Origin: Polytrichum commune
Lineage: Eukaryota > Streptophyta > Polytrichopsida > Polytrichales > Polytrichaceae
Reading direction: 5' to 3'
Length of the DNA stretch: 64,000 nt
Assembly (NCBI GenBank): GCA_950295325.1
Contig: OX485806.1
Location: 58,151,169 to 58,215,168, forward strand
Position 1 is the stretch's first letter. The number at the start of each line of letters is the position of its first letter. Below, in pieces: positions 25,856 to 36,907 of the stretch. The notes below the pieces were generated by a model that was not told the DNA's origin, ran no database searches, and saw only the letters and a program-made list of their open reading frames with translations. The translations under genes were made by a program, and so were the position numbers.

Positions 25856-27388
25856 TGCGAGGGCTTTGGCCTCGATTGCTTCAAGGCCGGCGGCCTCTTC
25901 TGCGTGCCTTGTGAAGCCTGCGTGGAAGCAACAACTATGGATGGAACCTTCACCGTAGGCTTAACACTCTTAAGAGGCTTAAGGACTCGGTTGAAGGTGT
26001 CCTCATCCTCCTCAAGAGCAACGATATGGCGCCCAAGCTGCCTGCATGCATGGATAGAAGTCCCTGTTGCGGAGGAAATGGTAGCAAAGGGAAAAAAAAA
26101 AACTTAGAAATTGAAAACTAGAATATGTTGGGAAGTGAATTAGGACATACCAACGCCTGCATTAACGTCCACCACAACCTGTCCAATGTCCGTAGTGGCC
26201 ATGATCAAGGAGGACATGAAATAAATATCTTTCTCCCGGGGACCCCGCCAAGCTTTCGAGCCGTCCATGAGAGGAGTTGCGGTATAATTCATAATGGCAT
26301 CATCCATGTCGAGCTCAATGCCAAGAGCCTTGAGCTCATTGGCATCGCAAAGGCAAAATGACGAGTGCCGGGGCCGCTTATCAAGGTCGGATCCAATTGT
26401 TTTCGTGGCACGAACAAGTAGTACAACTTGGAAGAGGTTGGTGGTCTTGTCCTTATGCTTAGCTGAATGTAGGCGAAGACGGTTGATTCCCAGCCACTCC
26501 TTGAAGATGGTGAACCCAAAAGCAGCGAAATGGTCCTCAATGCTCTCCCTGAAGTCACCATTGTCATCTGGATGAAAGAGGAGGAGAGCTCCATCGTCAT
26601 GCAGGATCTCGTCCGCAAAATCGAAGAGTTCACCAATAAAATCGGGATTTAATGCATTCCAGGAAAGTACACTATAGGAGGGATCGGAGACATTGGGCAC
26701 GGGCAGGTTCTCAGGGATGTCAGCAATGACAAGATCAGCCATGCCCACATCTGACCTCGTGACGCCTAGAGCTCTCTTAGGATGGGAGGGTGGAAGAAAA
26801 AGAATGAACTCCGAAACCTCCTGAAAATGACGACGTTGATGGAGAATGGAGGCATTCAAGATGCATTCTAAAACAACAGGAGGACGCCTAGCAGATGAAA
26901 GAACGGGCGGTGGAGGCGGCCTGGACAGAGTAGGTACTTGACTAAGAGTTGCAGTGGATGCAACAGCCGCCTCAGGTGAAGCAGGAGGATCATCCTCCAC
27001 AGTCTTGAGCTTCCTCGCGCGCTTTTTCAGTGAAGACTCGTCTTGAGTCGCACGCTTCCTCCTCTTGGACTTCTGAGTGTTGGCCTCATCGACAGTCGCA
27101 ACAACCTCGTCCGCCTTCGGAAGCTGACTGTCGAGGAGAACAACCTCATCGCTTTGAAAAGGAGGCTCTCCACCGGAGAGCCGAATCTTCAAGGCCGCCT
27201 CCTCATCCGGTTGCCACGTCCTCTTACATTCCAAGTACCAGCAACACTTGCGGAGATGCGGGAGGGAGAAGTAGTACTTTTGAAGCGGGGAAAAAACGAA
27301 GGTGGGCGAAGAGGAATCTGACCATGCGTCTAGAAATGGAGGGAGCTTCTTCAAATCCTTCTTCTTGAATAGCTCATGTTTGATGTAC
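25856..27388 (-). CDS. Exons 6-7: beta-type N4/N6 DNA methyltransferase-like domain
   Basis: After a basic, Lys/Arg-rich stretch (KSKRRKRATQDESSLKKRAR, a likely nuclear localisation signal) and a Pro-rich linker comes DLVIADIPENLPVPN, the position of the catalytic (D/N/S)PP(Y/W) motif IV. FADEILHDDGALLLFHPD follows, then the strand FQVVLLVRA. The SAM-binding motif I comes last and spans the exon 6/7 junction: VVVDVNAGV in exon 6 and GTSIHACRQLGRHIVALEED in exon 7. Motif IV before motif I is the order of beta-class N4-cytosine/N6-adenine methyltransferases. The catalytic PPY is not kept (ADIPEN), so activity is doubtful. It may be a degenerate enzyme or a binding-only relative. The C-terminal tail is Lys/Pro/Gln-rich. 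Confidence 0.6.
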
Positions 27389-28129
27389 CTTCACAACCAA
27401 GTGAGGCCAATCAGCAACTTAGAAAACACATGGGTTGATATGAATGAAGAAAACAATAGATGTGTTAACTAACGTACCGAAAAATTAATCGCTTGACAAT
27501 GTTGTCACCGCCTTTGACATCCTTCCACCACGTCCCTTTGCCGTATATATTTGACCTTGAAAAGTGACCAAAGAACGCCTTATCCCATAGACAGATTCGC
27601 CACTTCTCCAAGTACTCCGGCAATGAATCAACTTCCACGTCTCCGTCAAGCCCAACCAATGCATTTAGTATATCGGGTATCTCCTTGACCGCGGCCTCCT
27701 CTAGCTATGGATAAATTCAATGCCAAGATAAGAATTGGCACAAAATGAAGAGTTGAAAGGTAAAGAAGGATAAGGAATATAAACGTACCCCCGCCCAGAA
27801 CGCTGCTTTATTGAGCCAAGGTTTCAAGGTGTCCTTGCTTGCTGGACTTTTGGGAAACCGGATAGCTTCACGATTGAAACTTCCACTATTCCACCACTTT
27901 AGCCAACGGACTTTATAATCTGGCTCCATAGCAGCTGTGGCAATGAGTTGCAATTTCTCCAATGTCATCTCAATCTTCTGAGAATGGTGGGCGCTATAAT
28001 GCCTAGTAATCTGAAACAAATGCAATCAACATAGAAGGCGAATTAAATTTAAGAATATATACCGAGAAAATGCTGCACAATATGCGAGCAATACGGAAGG
28101 TATAATTCCGAGGGTGAAAACACAGAAAT

Positions 28130-29226
28130 TACCTCATCTTGGAACATCAGACCTTTTAATCAACGCCGTCCACCTAGAAATCCAGCAATTGAAACCTTTC
28201 ACCCTCTTCTCATCAGATCATAAACCACCACTAACTAACTTAGGTGGACCTCAGGGCCTCTCTCCCTACTACCTATAGAGCATACAACCACATATTACAC
28301 ATTCAGGCCCTCACATCAGACCTCTATTCAGACCTCCCTAGCCAAGCCGAACAGTCATAAACCACCATTAACTATCCTAGTTGGCCCTCAGATTACTCGA
28401 TTCCCCGAGCACCCAGAAAATAAAAATAAAAATAAAAACCTTTTTGAGGTTCTGAAGGAGGCACCCAAAGGGTCTGTCGGATCCGACAGACCATTAGGCC
28501 CCCCCCCACCAGACCTCGCAAGCATCCACCTATGGATTTTATATCCACCAATCTAACCTTACCCCCCTCTATTCAGACCTATGACGATCTTACCTCTAGA
28601 GCATACAACCAAATATTAATCATTCACACCCTCACATCAGACCCCTCAAGCTACTACATTTCCAGCATACTAACAAAAATTAAACCTTACAGCCCTCATT
28701 TCAGACCACTCAAGCTACTACCATTCCAGCATATTAGCAAAAATTAAACCTCACAGCCCTCATTTCAGACCACTCAAGCTACTACCATTCCAACATATTA
28801 GCAAAAATCAAACCTCTCAGCCCTCATTTCAGACCACTCAAGCTATTACCATTCCAGCATATTATCAAAAATTAAGCCTCACAGCCCTCATTTCAGACCA
28901 TTAGGGCCCTCACATCAGACCTCTATTCAGACCTCACTAGCCAAGCCGAAAAACCATAAACCACCACTAACTAGCCTAGTTGGCCCTTAGTTACTCAATT
29001 CCATGTGCACCTAGAAATCCAACAATTGAAACGTTTCACCCCCCTCTCATCAGACCCTCAAACAAAACATTTCAGCCATAAAACACCACTAACTAACCTA
29101 GTTGGACCTTAGTTTACACGATTCCCTGAGCACCCAGATCTCAGAAATTAAAAAAAAAAAACATATGTGAGCTTCTGTGGGATGCACCCAATGGTCTATC
29201 GGATACGGCAGACCAAGAGAAATTAC
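28130..29226. repeat. Intron 3 filled with S repeats and a 64-bp minisatellite
   Basis: The 1.2 kb intron between exons 3 and 4 consists mainly of family S text, such as 'gccctcacatcagacctctattcagacct', 'cataaaccaccactaac' and 'aggttctgaaggaggcaccc'. A 64-bp minisatellite starts CCCTCATTTCAGACC at 28693, 28758, 28821 and 28885 (periods 65, 63, 64). Other S copies lie just upstream of exon 1. Confidence 0.8.
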
Positions 29227-29504
29227 CTCCTCTAGGAACTGTTTTCCGAGGGCCGGGTTTGCGATCGATTGTTGCTTATTAAACTTGTGCCCAAGTTCCT
29301 CAGTCATCTTCTTTATCACAACGTCCAATACTTCACCCAACCCGTTCCCTGACTGCTCCTCAAGAGGCATTTCCTCTTTGTAGATTTGGGCTGCCTCATC
29401 TACCGCATTGGCTATCTCTTGCTGAACATGTATGCTCAATTGTTAGATCATGACTAAGAGTAATGAATGCGAATTAGAAGGTTGAGGAATTTGGAGTGAC
29501 TTAC

Positions 29505-30517
29505 ATTGAATATGAAGGACACCATAAGATCATGGGTCAGCGGGTACCAAGGGCTCTTAGGGCCTCTGCTCTTGCATGCTTGGAATTGCGACTCGGTCAA
29601 TAATGGTTGGTAGTAGCTAAGATCATACTAACCGTATTTTTGAATGCGGTGTAGAGTGTGTACGAGGCTAGTTTTAACGTGCACGGTCTGGTTAGCCCTG
29701 TTGCGGTTGAGAAAAATGCCATTAGATACCAATCATAAAATGAAAGAAACTAAGATTTGAAAAAATATAATACTTACTTGTTGATGTCATGCATTGCGTT
29801 AAGGACATCCCCACGCCCACCCGTTGTGTCGAGGACGACACATTCTGGGCAACCATGCTTCTCGTACCAGAGTGCATCATCCTTGTGCTCTGATTCGATA
29901 CACTCTTTCCATGCAAACAAACGATGATTACCATCATAGATAAAGAACATACATCCACTGAGGCTCATCAAGTCCTTATCCGCGCGCAAAAAAGATTCAA
30001 ACTTATCATTTTCTGCACCCCATAGCTCTCCCCATTCACGCCTGTCTTTCGCCGAAATGAATCGATTATCTCCAGACTCATTTGTAGTAGATACATACAA
30101 AGTGGAAGATCCAGCTTGGTATCCAAATTGAAATGCCGCCATGAGCTTTGTAACGTCGTTGCGGAGGGTTGGGCGAACCAATGGCATGTGAATCAACCTG
30201 CAGAGGGGGATTCTCATGAAGGACTTTTCCACCGGTTGTATCCTCATGCCCTCAACAACTAAGAAGCTATCTTTATTTAAATTGTGGCGAATCCAATACT
30301 CCATTGCATGAACACCCACATCCGACTCTGCAGGGGATTTGCAAAGGGGCTTCCCAGGTGTCTCGGGTTCGCTACTACCGGGTGTAAGCCCAGTAGTTTC
30401 AGCACATGACAACGGAGACACTTGCTCCTTATGCTCCTCAATACTAAGGGATGACCCACCGCCAATGCGAACCCGAACATCCAATGACTCTCCATCCTCA
30501 ACCATCTCAACGATCTC
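29505..30517 (-). CDS. Exons 1-2: ParB-like (DGNHR) domain
   Basis: Exon 1 begins with a low-complexity acidic/Pro/Ser stretch. A folded region follows that starts near VVEGMRIQPVEKSFMRIPL and ends with MFFIYDGNHRLFAWKECI. The segment hydrophobic-DGNHR-xx-A is the pattern of the ParB/sulfiredoxin-like superfamily (DGERR/DGNHR box with a preceding beta strand). In bacteria and phages ParB-type domains are found at the N-terminus of DNA methyltransferases, which fits the rest of this gene. Exon 2 continues the fold (TVHVKTSLVHTLHRIQKYG, then a TAG, then YDLSYYQPLLTESQF). The donor at 29777-29776 and acceptor at 29700-29698 are canonical. The ParB assignment is by motif and could be wrong; a plant-specific fold with a similar box is the alternative. 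Confidence 0.5.
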
Positions 30518-30567
30518 CTGACAAGAAATTTCTTGCACACATGAGAAGCAATCAAGTGAACAAAGGC

Positions 30568-31096
30568 TGCATCAGACCTCGCAAGCATTCACCTATGGAT
30601 TTTATATCCAGAAATCTAACCTTACCCCCCTCTACCTAAAGAGCTAACAACCACATATTAGACATTGAGGCCCTCACATCAGACCTCTAAACAGACCTCC
30701 CTAGCCAAGCCGAACAGCCATAAACCACCACTAACTATCCTAGTTGGCCGTCAGCTTACTCGATTCCCCGAGCAACCAGAAAGAGAAAATTAAAAAATAA
30801 AACCTTTTTGAGGTTCTGAGGGAGGCACCAAAAGGGTCTGTCGGATCCGACACACCATTAGGCCACCCCACCAGACCTCGCAAGCATCCACCTATGGATA
30901 TTAAATCCACCAATCTAACATTAGCCCCCTCTATTCAGATCCCTCTCACTCCTACCTATAGAGCATAATACCACATATTACACATTCAGGCCCTCACATC
31001 AGACCTCTAAACAGACCTCCCTAGCCAAGCCAAACAGCCATAAACCACCACTAACTAACCTATGTTGCCCTCAGCTTAGTCGATTCCCTGAGCAAC

Positions 31097-31131
<35 letters not shown>
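30568..31131. repeat. S repeats (two ~295-bp units) ending in a 34-base A run
   Basis: CAGACCTCGCAAGCATYCACC occurs near 30576 and near 30870, giving two head-to-tail units of about 295 bp of the same family as intron 3. The second unit ends in an uninterrupted run of A from 31098 to 31131. The position just 5' of exon 1 suggests they lie in an upstream intron of the ParB/methyltransferase-like gene. Confidence 0.75.
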
Positions 31132-31136
<5 letters not shown>

Positions 31137-31139
31137 TTG

Positions 31140-32673
31140 ATAAAACCAAGAAACTTCTTAGTTGTGGGCTTGTCCGGGCGGGGACAAGGTGATGGCGCGT
31201 GCTCATAAAAGTGCTACCCGCGAGCTAACGAGAGTTGGTGCATGGGAATCATGAACCCATGTCTCGAAAGAGCAAAGTGAGAACCGAGTCGGGCGGGACT
31301 TGGCATCACCCCCGTGCGATCGAGGCGTGGCTTAACAATGGAAAGCCATCTCGGAGTTGCAACCGAGATAACTTAGTGGAAGCGTTGAGGTCTCGCCTAG
31401 ATGTGTCATGTTAGGCTAGTGGAGCCTAACGGGGGGAGGCCCCAAAGGAGGGGCAACCCAAGTGAGTCCCAAAGTAGGTGGGTCTAGTGTAGGTTAGGTC
31501 CTTGGAGGAGAGATCCCAGGTCGCTAACGGACCACCTAGGAATGACACCTTTGGGACTATGCCAAATTTGAAGATGCATTGTGGGGGTCGCGCCCTAAGG
31601 TAAACACAATGCCGCACCATAGAGGATGACAACTTGAGAATTGGTGTGCCGACTACGAGTATAGTCGATGAGGGCATCGACTCTGTTTGGTGGGGGTGAG
31701 TGTCGCGCACCTCTCCATGAGGAGTGCCCGAAACACCATGGGCACAAGGGGGACCCCGGAGTGACACCCGGGACTTGTGGCGCCGTTGGTGAGAGGGCCC
31801 AAGTGATCCTAGTGTGGGTGAGGGCCCCGGGCGTTGGGAACGCCTCCCACCCACGGAGACTAGGAGGCATGAGGGTAAGGCCATGAGCTTTGCGTAGCTC
31901 ATGGCGTGGTGATTCTAGAATGCTCAAGAACACCTCGAGCGGAGGTGTGAGCTAGGAGTTATGGCCATTTGAGTGGGGCGCTGTCCCGGGACAGCGCCCT
32001 GCTACAGCAGTGCCTGGGAGTGATTCCCGGGACTGCCAAGGTTCAAACAAGAATAACTTCCTCAAGACTTGCCCGAATGGAGCAAGTGAGGAGTCCATCG
32101 GCATCTACGTGAAGCGTAGATAAAGATGGAGTGGTCGCTTGTTTGTATCAGACATGATACAAGGAAGTTATGATGGTCTGAAGCTGCTGGGGGCTTCTAG
32201 GCCCAGCGGCTAAAGGAAAGTGTCCACTTGGCCCCAACTCTTGGTGGAGAGACAAGAGGTTGGTTGACGGTGGGGTAGGGGCCCCGCGTAAAGTCCTAGA
32301 GGCTTATATGGGTGAGGTGGTGTGGCCTCACCCACCCGAGGCCGAACGGCAAGGCCTCCATGGGCATTGGCCCATTGTGAGGCCATAGTTGCCTAGTATG
32401 GTTCGGGTTGTTGTAGTGTTGCTCCGGCAATGCGATGATCAACATGGGATTGGACTTCCATGGATGGAAGTTCACATCTAGGAATGGGTTACCGATTAAG
32501 GGGTGAGTCCCGAAAGCAAAGTAGGAGGGTTGGTTCCCTCCTATGAACTATAAGGTCCGGGGTAGGAGGAGCTAATCATTAGCATGGCGGAATGCGAATG
32601 GTTAGCACTCGTAACCTTTGCTAGAATTGGAAATTGGCAAGATTGTCAAGGGGGGCTAGCAAGGGTTGCGACA
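31140..32673 (+). mobile_element. Truncated 3' end of an R element (R-C): 560 bp internal plus LTR
   Basis: 31140-31700 matches, in reverse orientation, the region next to the R LTRs at 53.8-54.4 kb. It ends with the purine tract GGTGGGGGTGAG directly before the LTR (31701-32673, TGTCGCGCACC...TTGCGACA). This is therefore the 3' end of a plus-sense R element cut off on its left inside a 'cctttttga/taaaacc' junction with the S repeat. Flanks GTGAG and GCAAT differ, so there is no target duplication. The right flank is broken RNase H of the methyltransferase element. Confidence 0.88.
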
Positions 32674-34000
32674 GCAATAGCCCATACCGCTGCCAATGCT
32701 TCTCCTTCGTAGGACGAATAATTAGCCTCCGTCGTGTTATTGCTTCGCAAAGCGTAAGCAACAACATACTCCTGGCCGAAATCATCCTTCCGAGTGAGAA
32801 CTGCTCCCAAACCCAATGAACTCCAATCCGTATGCAACTGGAAGGATTTGGAGACATCCGGACGTCGAAGCACTGGAGCAGCACCCAGTTTCTGCTTCAA
32901 TGTCTCAAATGCCTGTTGTTGCTCACGACCCCAAGTCCAAGGTTGGTCCTTGCTTGTGAAAATGGTGTGAGGCTTGGCGATCAAGCTAAAGTTCTTGACG
33001 AACCGACGATAGTTATTCTCCAAGCCCAAGAAAGCAAGAAGTCTCGGCACATTGACCGGTGCTGGTATCTTTTGCAAGGCGTCCACCTTAGCTTGTTGCA
33101 CCCCAAGACCTCCTGGAATAATAATATGACCTAGATATGGAAGTCGGTCATGGAAAAACTTGCACTTGCCATGGTGCAAGCGCAATCCCCACCGCCGCAA
33201 TCGCTCAAAAACGGCTTGAAGATGCTTTACATGCTCCTGTGGTGTTTTGCTGAAAATGATCACGTCATCAATGTAACACCGAGCAAAAGGCAGGCCAGAG
33301 AGAACTTGGTCCATCACTCTCTGAACTCAGTAGGCGCATTCTTGAGGCCAAATGGAAGAAACTTCCAATGGTATAGTTGATCCTTCCCATCATGATCAAC
33401 TCCCCAAAATGCGGTTTTCACCCGATCTCCCGTAAGTAATGGAAGTTGGTGATATCCGGATCTCAAGTCCAAAGTGCTAAAGACCCGAGAAAATCCGATG
33501 GCATTGAACAACTCCTCCAGGATCGGCATGGGATACCGATCCGACTTGGTCTTCCGATTAATTGGACGGTAATTCCCACACATATGCTTCTCCGTCCAAT
33601 TGCCAAAGATGTCCTTCTTTGATGGCATAACCGTAGCACAGGCATACTCCCCGTTGGAAAGTTCGATTAACCTTGCTGCCAAGAGCTTTCGGCAACGAGC
33701 CTGAGCGCCAATCCGCTCGGAAATACAGAGCCTATAAGGTCTCAAAAAAATGGGATGGTCGTCCTCCAACTGAATGTGGATGGGTTTTCCTTTATATCCT
33801 TCAAGATCATGAAGGCTAAAAGCAAAACATTTACGGTACGAGCAAATAAATGCTCGTACCTTCCGTGCCTCAGCACCAGTGAAAGCTGTGTAAAAATGTT
33901 GAGCTCGAAGCTCCTCCATCACATGCTGCTCGAATTGAAAAATTTGTTCGGCTTCTCCAATCATGGCGTGAATTCCCTCCTCCATGGGTGTGGACCGATG
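32674..34000 (-). pseudogene. Reverse transcriptase and RNase H of the methyltransferase retroelement, copy 1
   Basis: The frame up to 34000 and the next (32646-33317) together carry a gypsy RT: YRPINRKTKSDRYPMP, FSTLDLRSGYHQLPL with the first catalytic Asp, FLPFGLKNAPTEF, and CYIDDVIIFSKTPQEHVKHL with the YxDD box. The thumb LLAFLGLENNYRRFV follows, then RNase H start FQLHTDWSSLGLGAVLTRKD and YSSYEGEALAAVWAIA. The two frames meet near 33315, where a frameshift separates them. RNase H stops at 32674, where R-C begins, so its catalytic end is missing. RT copies the element RNA into cDNA; with the breaks this copy is inactive. Confidence 0.93.
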
Positions 34001-34946
34001 TGTCGCAGCCCTTGCTAGCCCCCCTTGACAATCTTGCCAATTTTCAATTTTAGCAAAGGTTACGAGCGCTAACCATTCGCATTCCGCCAAGCTAATAATT
34101 AGCTCCTCCTACCCCGGATCTTATAGTTCATAGGAGGGAACCAACCCTCCTACTTTGCTTTCGGGACTCACCCCTTAATTGGTAACCCATTCCTAGATGT
34201 GGACTTCCATCCATGGAAGTCCAATCCCATGTTGATCATCGCTTTGCCGGAGCAACACTACAACAACCCGAACCATACTAAGCAACTATGGCCTCACAAT
34301 GGGCCAATGCCCATGGAGGCCTTGCCGTTCAGCCTCGGGTGGGTGAGGCCACACCACCTCACCCATATAAGCCTCTAGGACTTCACGCGGGGTCCCTACC
34401 CCACCGTCAACCAACCTCTTGTCTCTCGACCAAGAGTTGGGGCCAAGTGGACATTTTCCTTTAGCTACTGGGCCTAGAAGCCCCCAGCAGCTTCAGACCA
34501 TCATAACTTCCTTGTATGGTATCTAATCATAACAACCAACCACTTCATCCTCATCTACGCTTCACGTAGATGCCGATGGACTCCTCACTTGCCCCATTTG
34601 AGCAAGTCTTGAGGAAGTTATGCCTATTTGAACCTTGGCAGTCCCGGGAATCACACCCAGGCACTGATGTACCAGGGCGCTGTCCCGGTACAGCGCCCCA
34701 CTCAACGATTGAGATGTTCTTGAGCTTTCTAGAATCACCACGCCATGAGCTACGCATAACTTATGGCCTTACCCTTGTGCCTCATAATCTTCGTGGATGG
34801 GAGGCGTTCCCAACACCCGGGACCCTCACCCACACTAAGATCACTTGGGCCCTCTCACCAACAGAGCCACAAGTCCCGGGTGTCACTCCAGGGTCCCCCT
34901 TATGCCCATGGTGTTTTGGTTACTCCTCATGGAGAGGTGCGCGACA
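34001..34946 (-). mobile_element. Solo LTR of family R (R-F), target duplication CGATG
   Basis: TGTCGCAGCCC...GCGCGACA, 946 bp, flanked on both sides by CGATG (33996-34000 and 34947-34951). The second retroelement copy has the uninterrupted equivalent site near 44225-44240, proving insertion into the methyltransferase element between the methyltransferase and RT regions. Confidence 0.96.
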
Positions 34947-36395
34947 CGATGTGTCCCCTGACCAGAGTCCTCTACCCCCAGAAACAACTATTGGTCACCA
35001 CGATGCCTTTGCAATGAAAGGCATAAAGCAACAATCCACACCATGGTATGAAGATCCATGGCTTGGCCCAACACGAAGCGTCGTTGACCCTCAGAAAGGT
35101 CGGGAGCTGCGGTGGTGCCAATGCGGAATCCCATGGCACGCTCTTGCTCGTCAGCCAATGGTTGGGTGTTGTTTTCGGTGTGAGCATCCTACACCATACC
35201 CGCCCCTAATTGCGGAAAGCGAATGACTGTGGAAATGTCATAAACGTGGGAAAAGCCCGCCGTGGTGCCCTCACTTTGTTGACCAATGCCAACCGGGGCA
35301 AATCATCTCGAACAACCGGCAAAGAAATTCAGTTCGGATCCAAGATGTCATCCACCTTTTGATCTAAAGGTGGAGGCACTACAGAAAATGCTGTAGCTAA
35401 AGTAGATGACGGTGTGAGGTTGGTCCAAATCCATCAAGGCCTGTGGGCATAAGAACCAATGCTCGCGGCATCCACAAAAATGGGATCTCCAAGGTGTTGA
35501 CGAACATAATGATCACCTTCCAACACCTTGTCCCAAGAGTCTCCCAACAAAGGTACATTATCAAAAATATACACTGGAAGGGAAGGTTGGTGGGAAAACC
35601 ACCACTGCATGAGGCGGATGAGGTCCCAAAATAAACTGGACTTGGGATCCTCTAGACCTTGGCCCGCTCTAGCACGTGAATGGCCCTGGCATGGCCATCC
35701 CACAATCACCATATCCACTGGACCCAAGTGTCGTAAGTCGGCGTCACGAAAGAGACGTGAAAAACATCCACGAATGGCAGTCGGGTGTAACTGCTGTGGA
35801 TACATCACCATCAACTGGTGAAAATGATGACGAGCCACACGGGTGGACACTTGAGAGTTGTCCACATAGACATACCGCTTGACCGTAAGGCCAGCCTCCA
35901 ATACGGCTGCTAATCCTGCGCCAATGCCCCCAAACAGCTCCACCAAAGTAATCCCAGTGTCTGGAGGGCGCCACAAAATGGGGCGTGCCAATGTGGATAG
36001 ACTATCCGATATGACTGGTGTGGTAGAACTGAGAGAGAGGACAATGTCCTCACACCGTTGGAACAGGCTGGAGGAATCACGCCACGGAGGTAGAGGGTCC
36101 TTAGGATAGCGTACCAAGGAATGCCTAGGTGCCATCTCTGGTGGGTCTTCAACATCCCCCATGAATGCCAATGACTCCTCCAATAATGCGGATCCATAAG
36201 GCAATGTATATAGCACTGCATCCAAAAACCATGGATAATGGTTCGATGGTGGCGGGCGCTGCAAAGGCCACATGAATAAGTTCCCTACGGCCGTCTCCAG
36301 CTGACCAACCTGATCAGATCCAAGCCTCTTCAGTCCAGTTGTCCAAACCAAAGCCAAGGGGGTAAAGTGTTTGCTGACCAACTAAAATGTCATAG
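34947..36395 (-). pseudogene. DNMT3/DRM-like cytosine-C5 DNA methyltransferase domain within the retroelement polyprotein, copy 1
   Basis: The 315-residue frame 35434-36381 holds motif I ITLVELFGGIGAGLAAVLEAG (SAM binding), then RYVYVDNS. Motif IV is VDMVIVGWPCQGHS with the catalytic Cys in Pro-Cys, followed by GLEDPKSSLFWDLIRL. Motif VI is VYIFDNV, with Asp where Glu is usual in ENV. Motif VIII, GSYAHRP-stop-WIWTNL, is interrupted by TGA at 35434-35436. Beyond further stops the frame continues as VRAPRRAFPTFM, then after a shift ERAMGFRIGTT and RRFVLGQAMDLHTMVW (motif IX/X-like) to about 35000. The motif order and spacing resemble the DNMT3/DRM group more than DNMT1 or CMT. It lies between protease and RT in the same orientation and is read through as part of the pol frame. 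Inactive here; its presence in two copies shows it belongs to the element. Confidence 0.88.
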
Positions 36396-36403
36396 TTGGT
36401 CGC

Positions 36404-36899
36404 CACGGGTAGATCACTTAGTGCATTTTAAAAACGACGTGCGGCATAATATAGAGAGGATAAAAATCATTTGAATTAAAAATTATAAAGGAATTCCAAA
36501 TAATGAAGGGGCCATTAAATGTAGATAATCCCATTATAAGTAAGTTAGATGGACATAAAACGTGGGCCATTATTTTTGTAAAATTAATATAGGGGCTGAA
36601 GATAAGGATCCTAGAAGGTATCTTTAGTATGGTATATAAATGGATTTAGGACTCACTGGGGTAGATGATAATTGGGATTTCCGTCTGTCCAAAAATGGAT
36701 TAAAATGAATGTAGAGTACAAAATATTGCAGTGACTTGGACAATATAAGTAATGGAAGGGTGCAAACAAATGGGCCATTTTTGAAATTTAAGTAATTATA
36801 GGGAGGCTTTAATTCAGCCCTTGAAGGTAAATAGCCCCAAAACAAAAAACCCCTAGCCGCACGTGGTGCACAAAAATGCCTTAGAGTGATCTACTCGTG
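36404..36899. mobile_element. hAT-like MITE with 8-bp target duplication TTGGTCGC
   Basis: 496 bp, AT-rich, no coding content. The ends are imperfect inverted repeats: CACGGGTAGATCACT at the left and AGTGATCTACTCGTG at the right. TTGGTCGC occurs at 36396-36403 and 36900-36907, an 8-bp duplication as made by hAT transposases. The second retroelement copy lacks it, joining protease straight to the following region. Confidence 0.92.
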
Positions 36900-36907
36900 T
36901 TGGTCGC

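Larger units (their letters stand above)
25681..30517 (-). pseudogene. Multi-exon gene fragment: ParB-like domain joined to an N4/N6-type DNA methyltransferase-like region
   Basis: Eight exons are predicted, minus strand: 30517-29778, 29697-29505, 29421-29227, 28010-27789, 27704-27478, 27388-26151, 26063-25856 and 25758-25681 (cut). Every intron has GT-AG ends with good donors (GTAAGT, GTAAGT, GTAATT, GTACGT, GTACGT, GTATGT, GTAAGT) and most have pyrimidine-rich acceptors. All exon phases fit into one reading frame of about 1,035 codons. One in-frame TAG (29628-29630) lies in exon 2. The 5' end is not visible: exon 1 opens after an acceptor-like TTTCTTGTCAG and no good ATG precedes it. The 3' end is lost at the R-B LTR. 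No retroelement domain is present; it is a host-type gene or gene copy carried inside a retroelement locus. Homology was judged by motif only. Confidence 0.7.

Noticed and set aside
31140-31902. 158-codon frame on the minus strand at 31426-31902
   Set aside because: Runs through the R untranslated region into the LTR and is antisense to the element there.
35434-36381. Host methyltransferase gene interrupted by retroelements
   Set aside because: The same domain occurs at the same place between protease and RT in copy 2, so it is part of the element and not a host gene hit by insertions.
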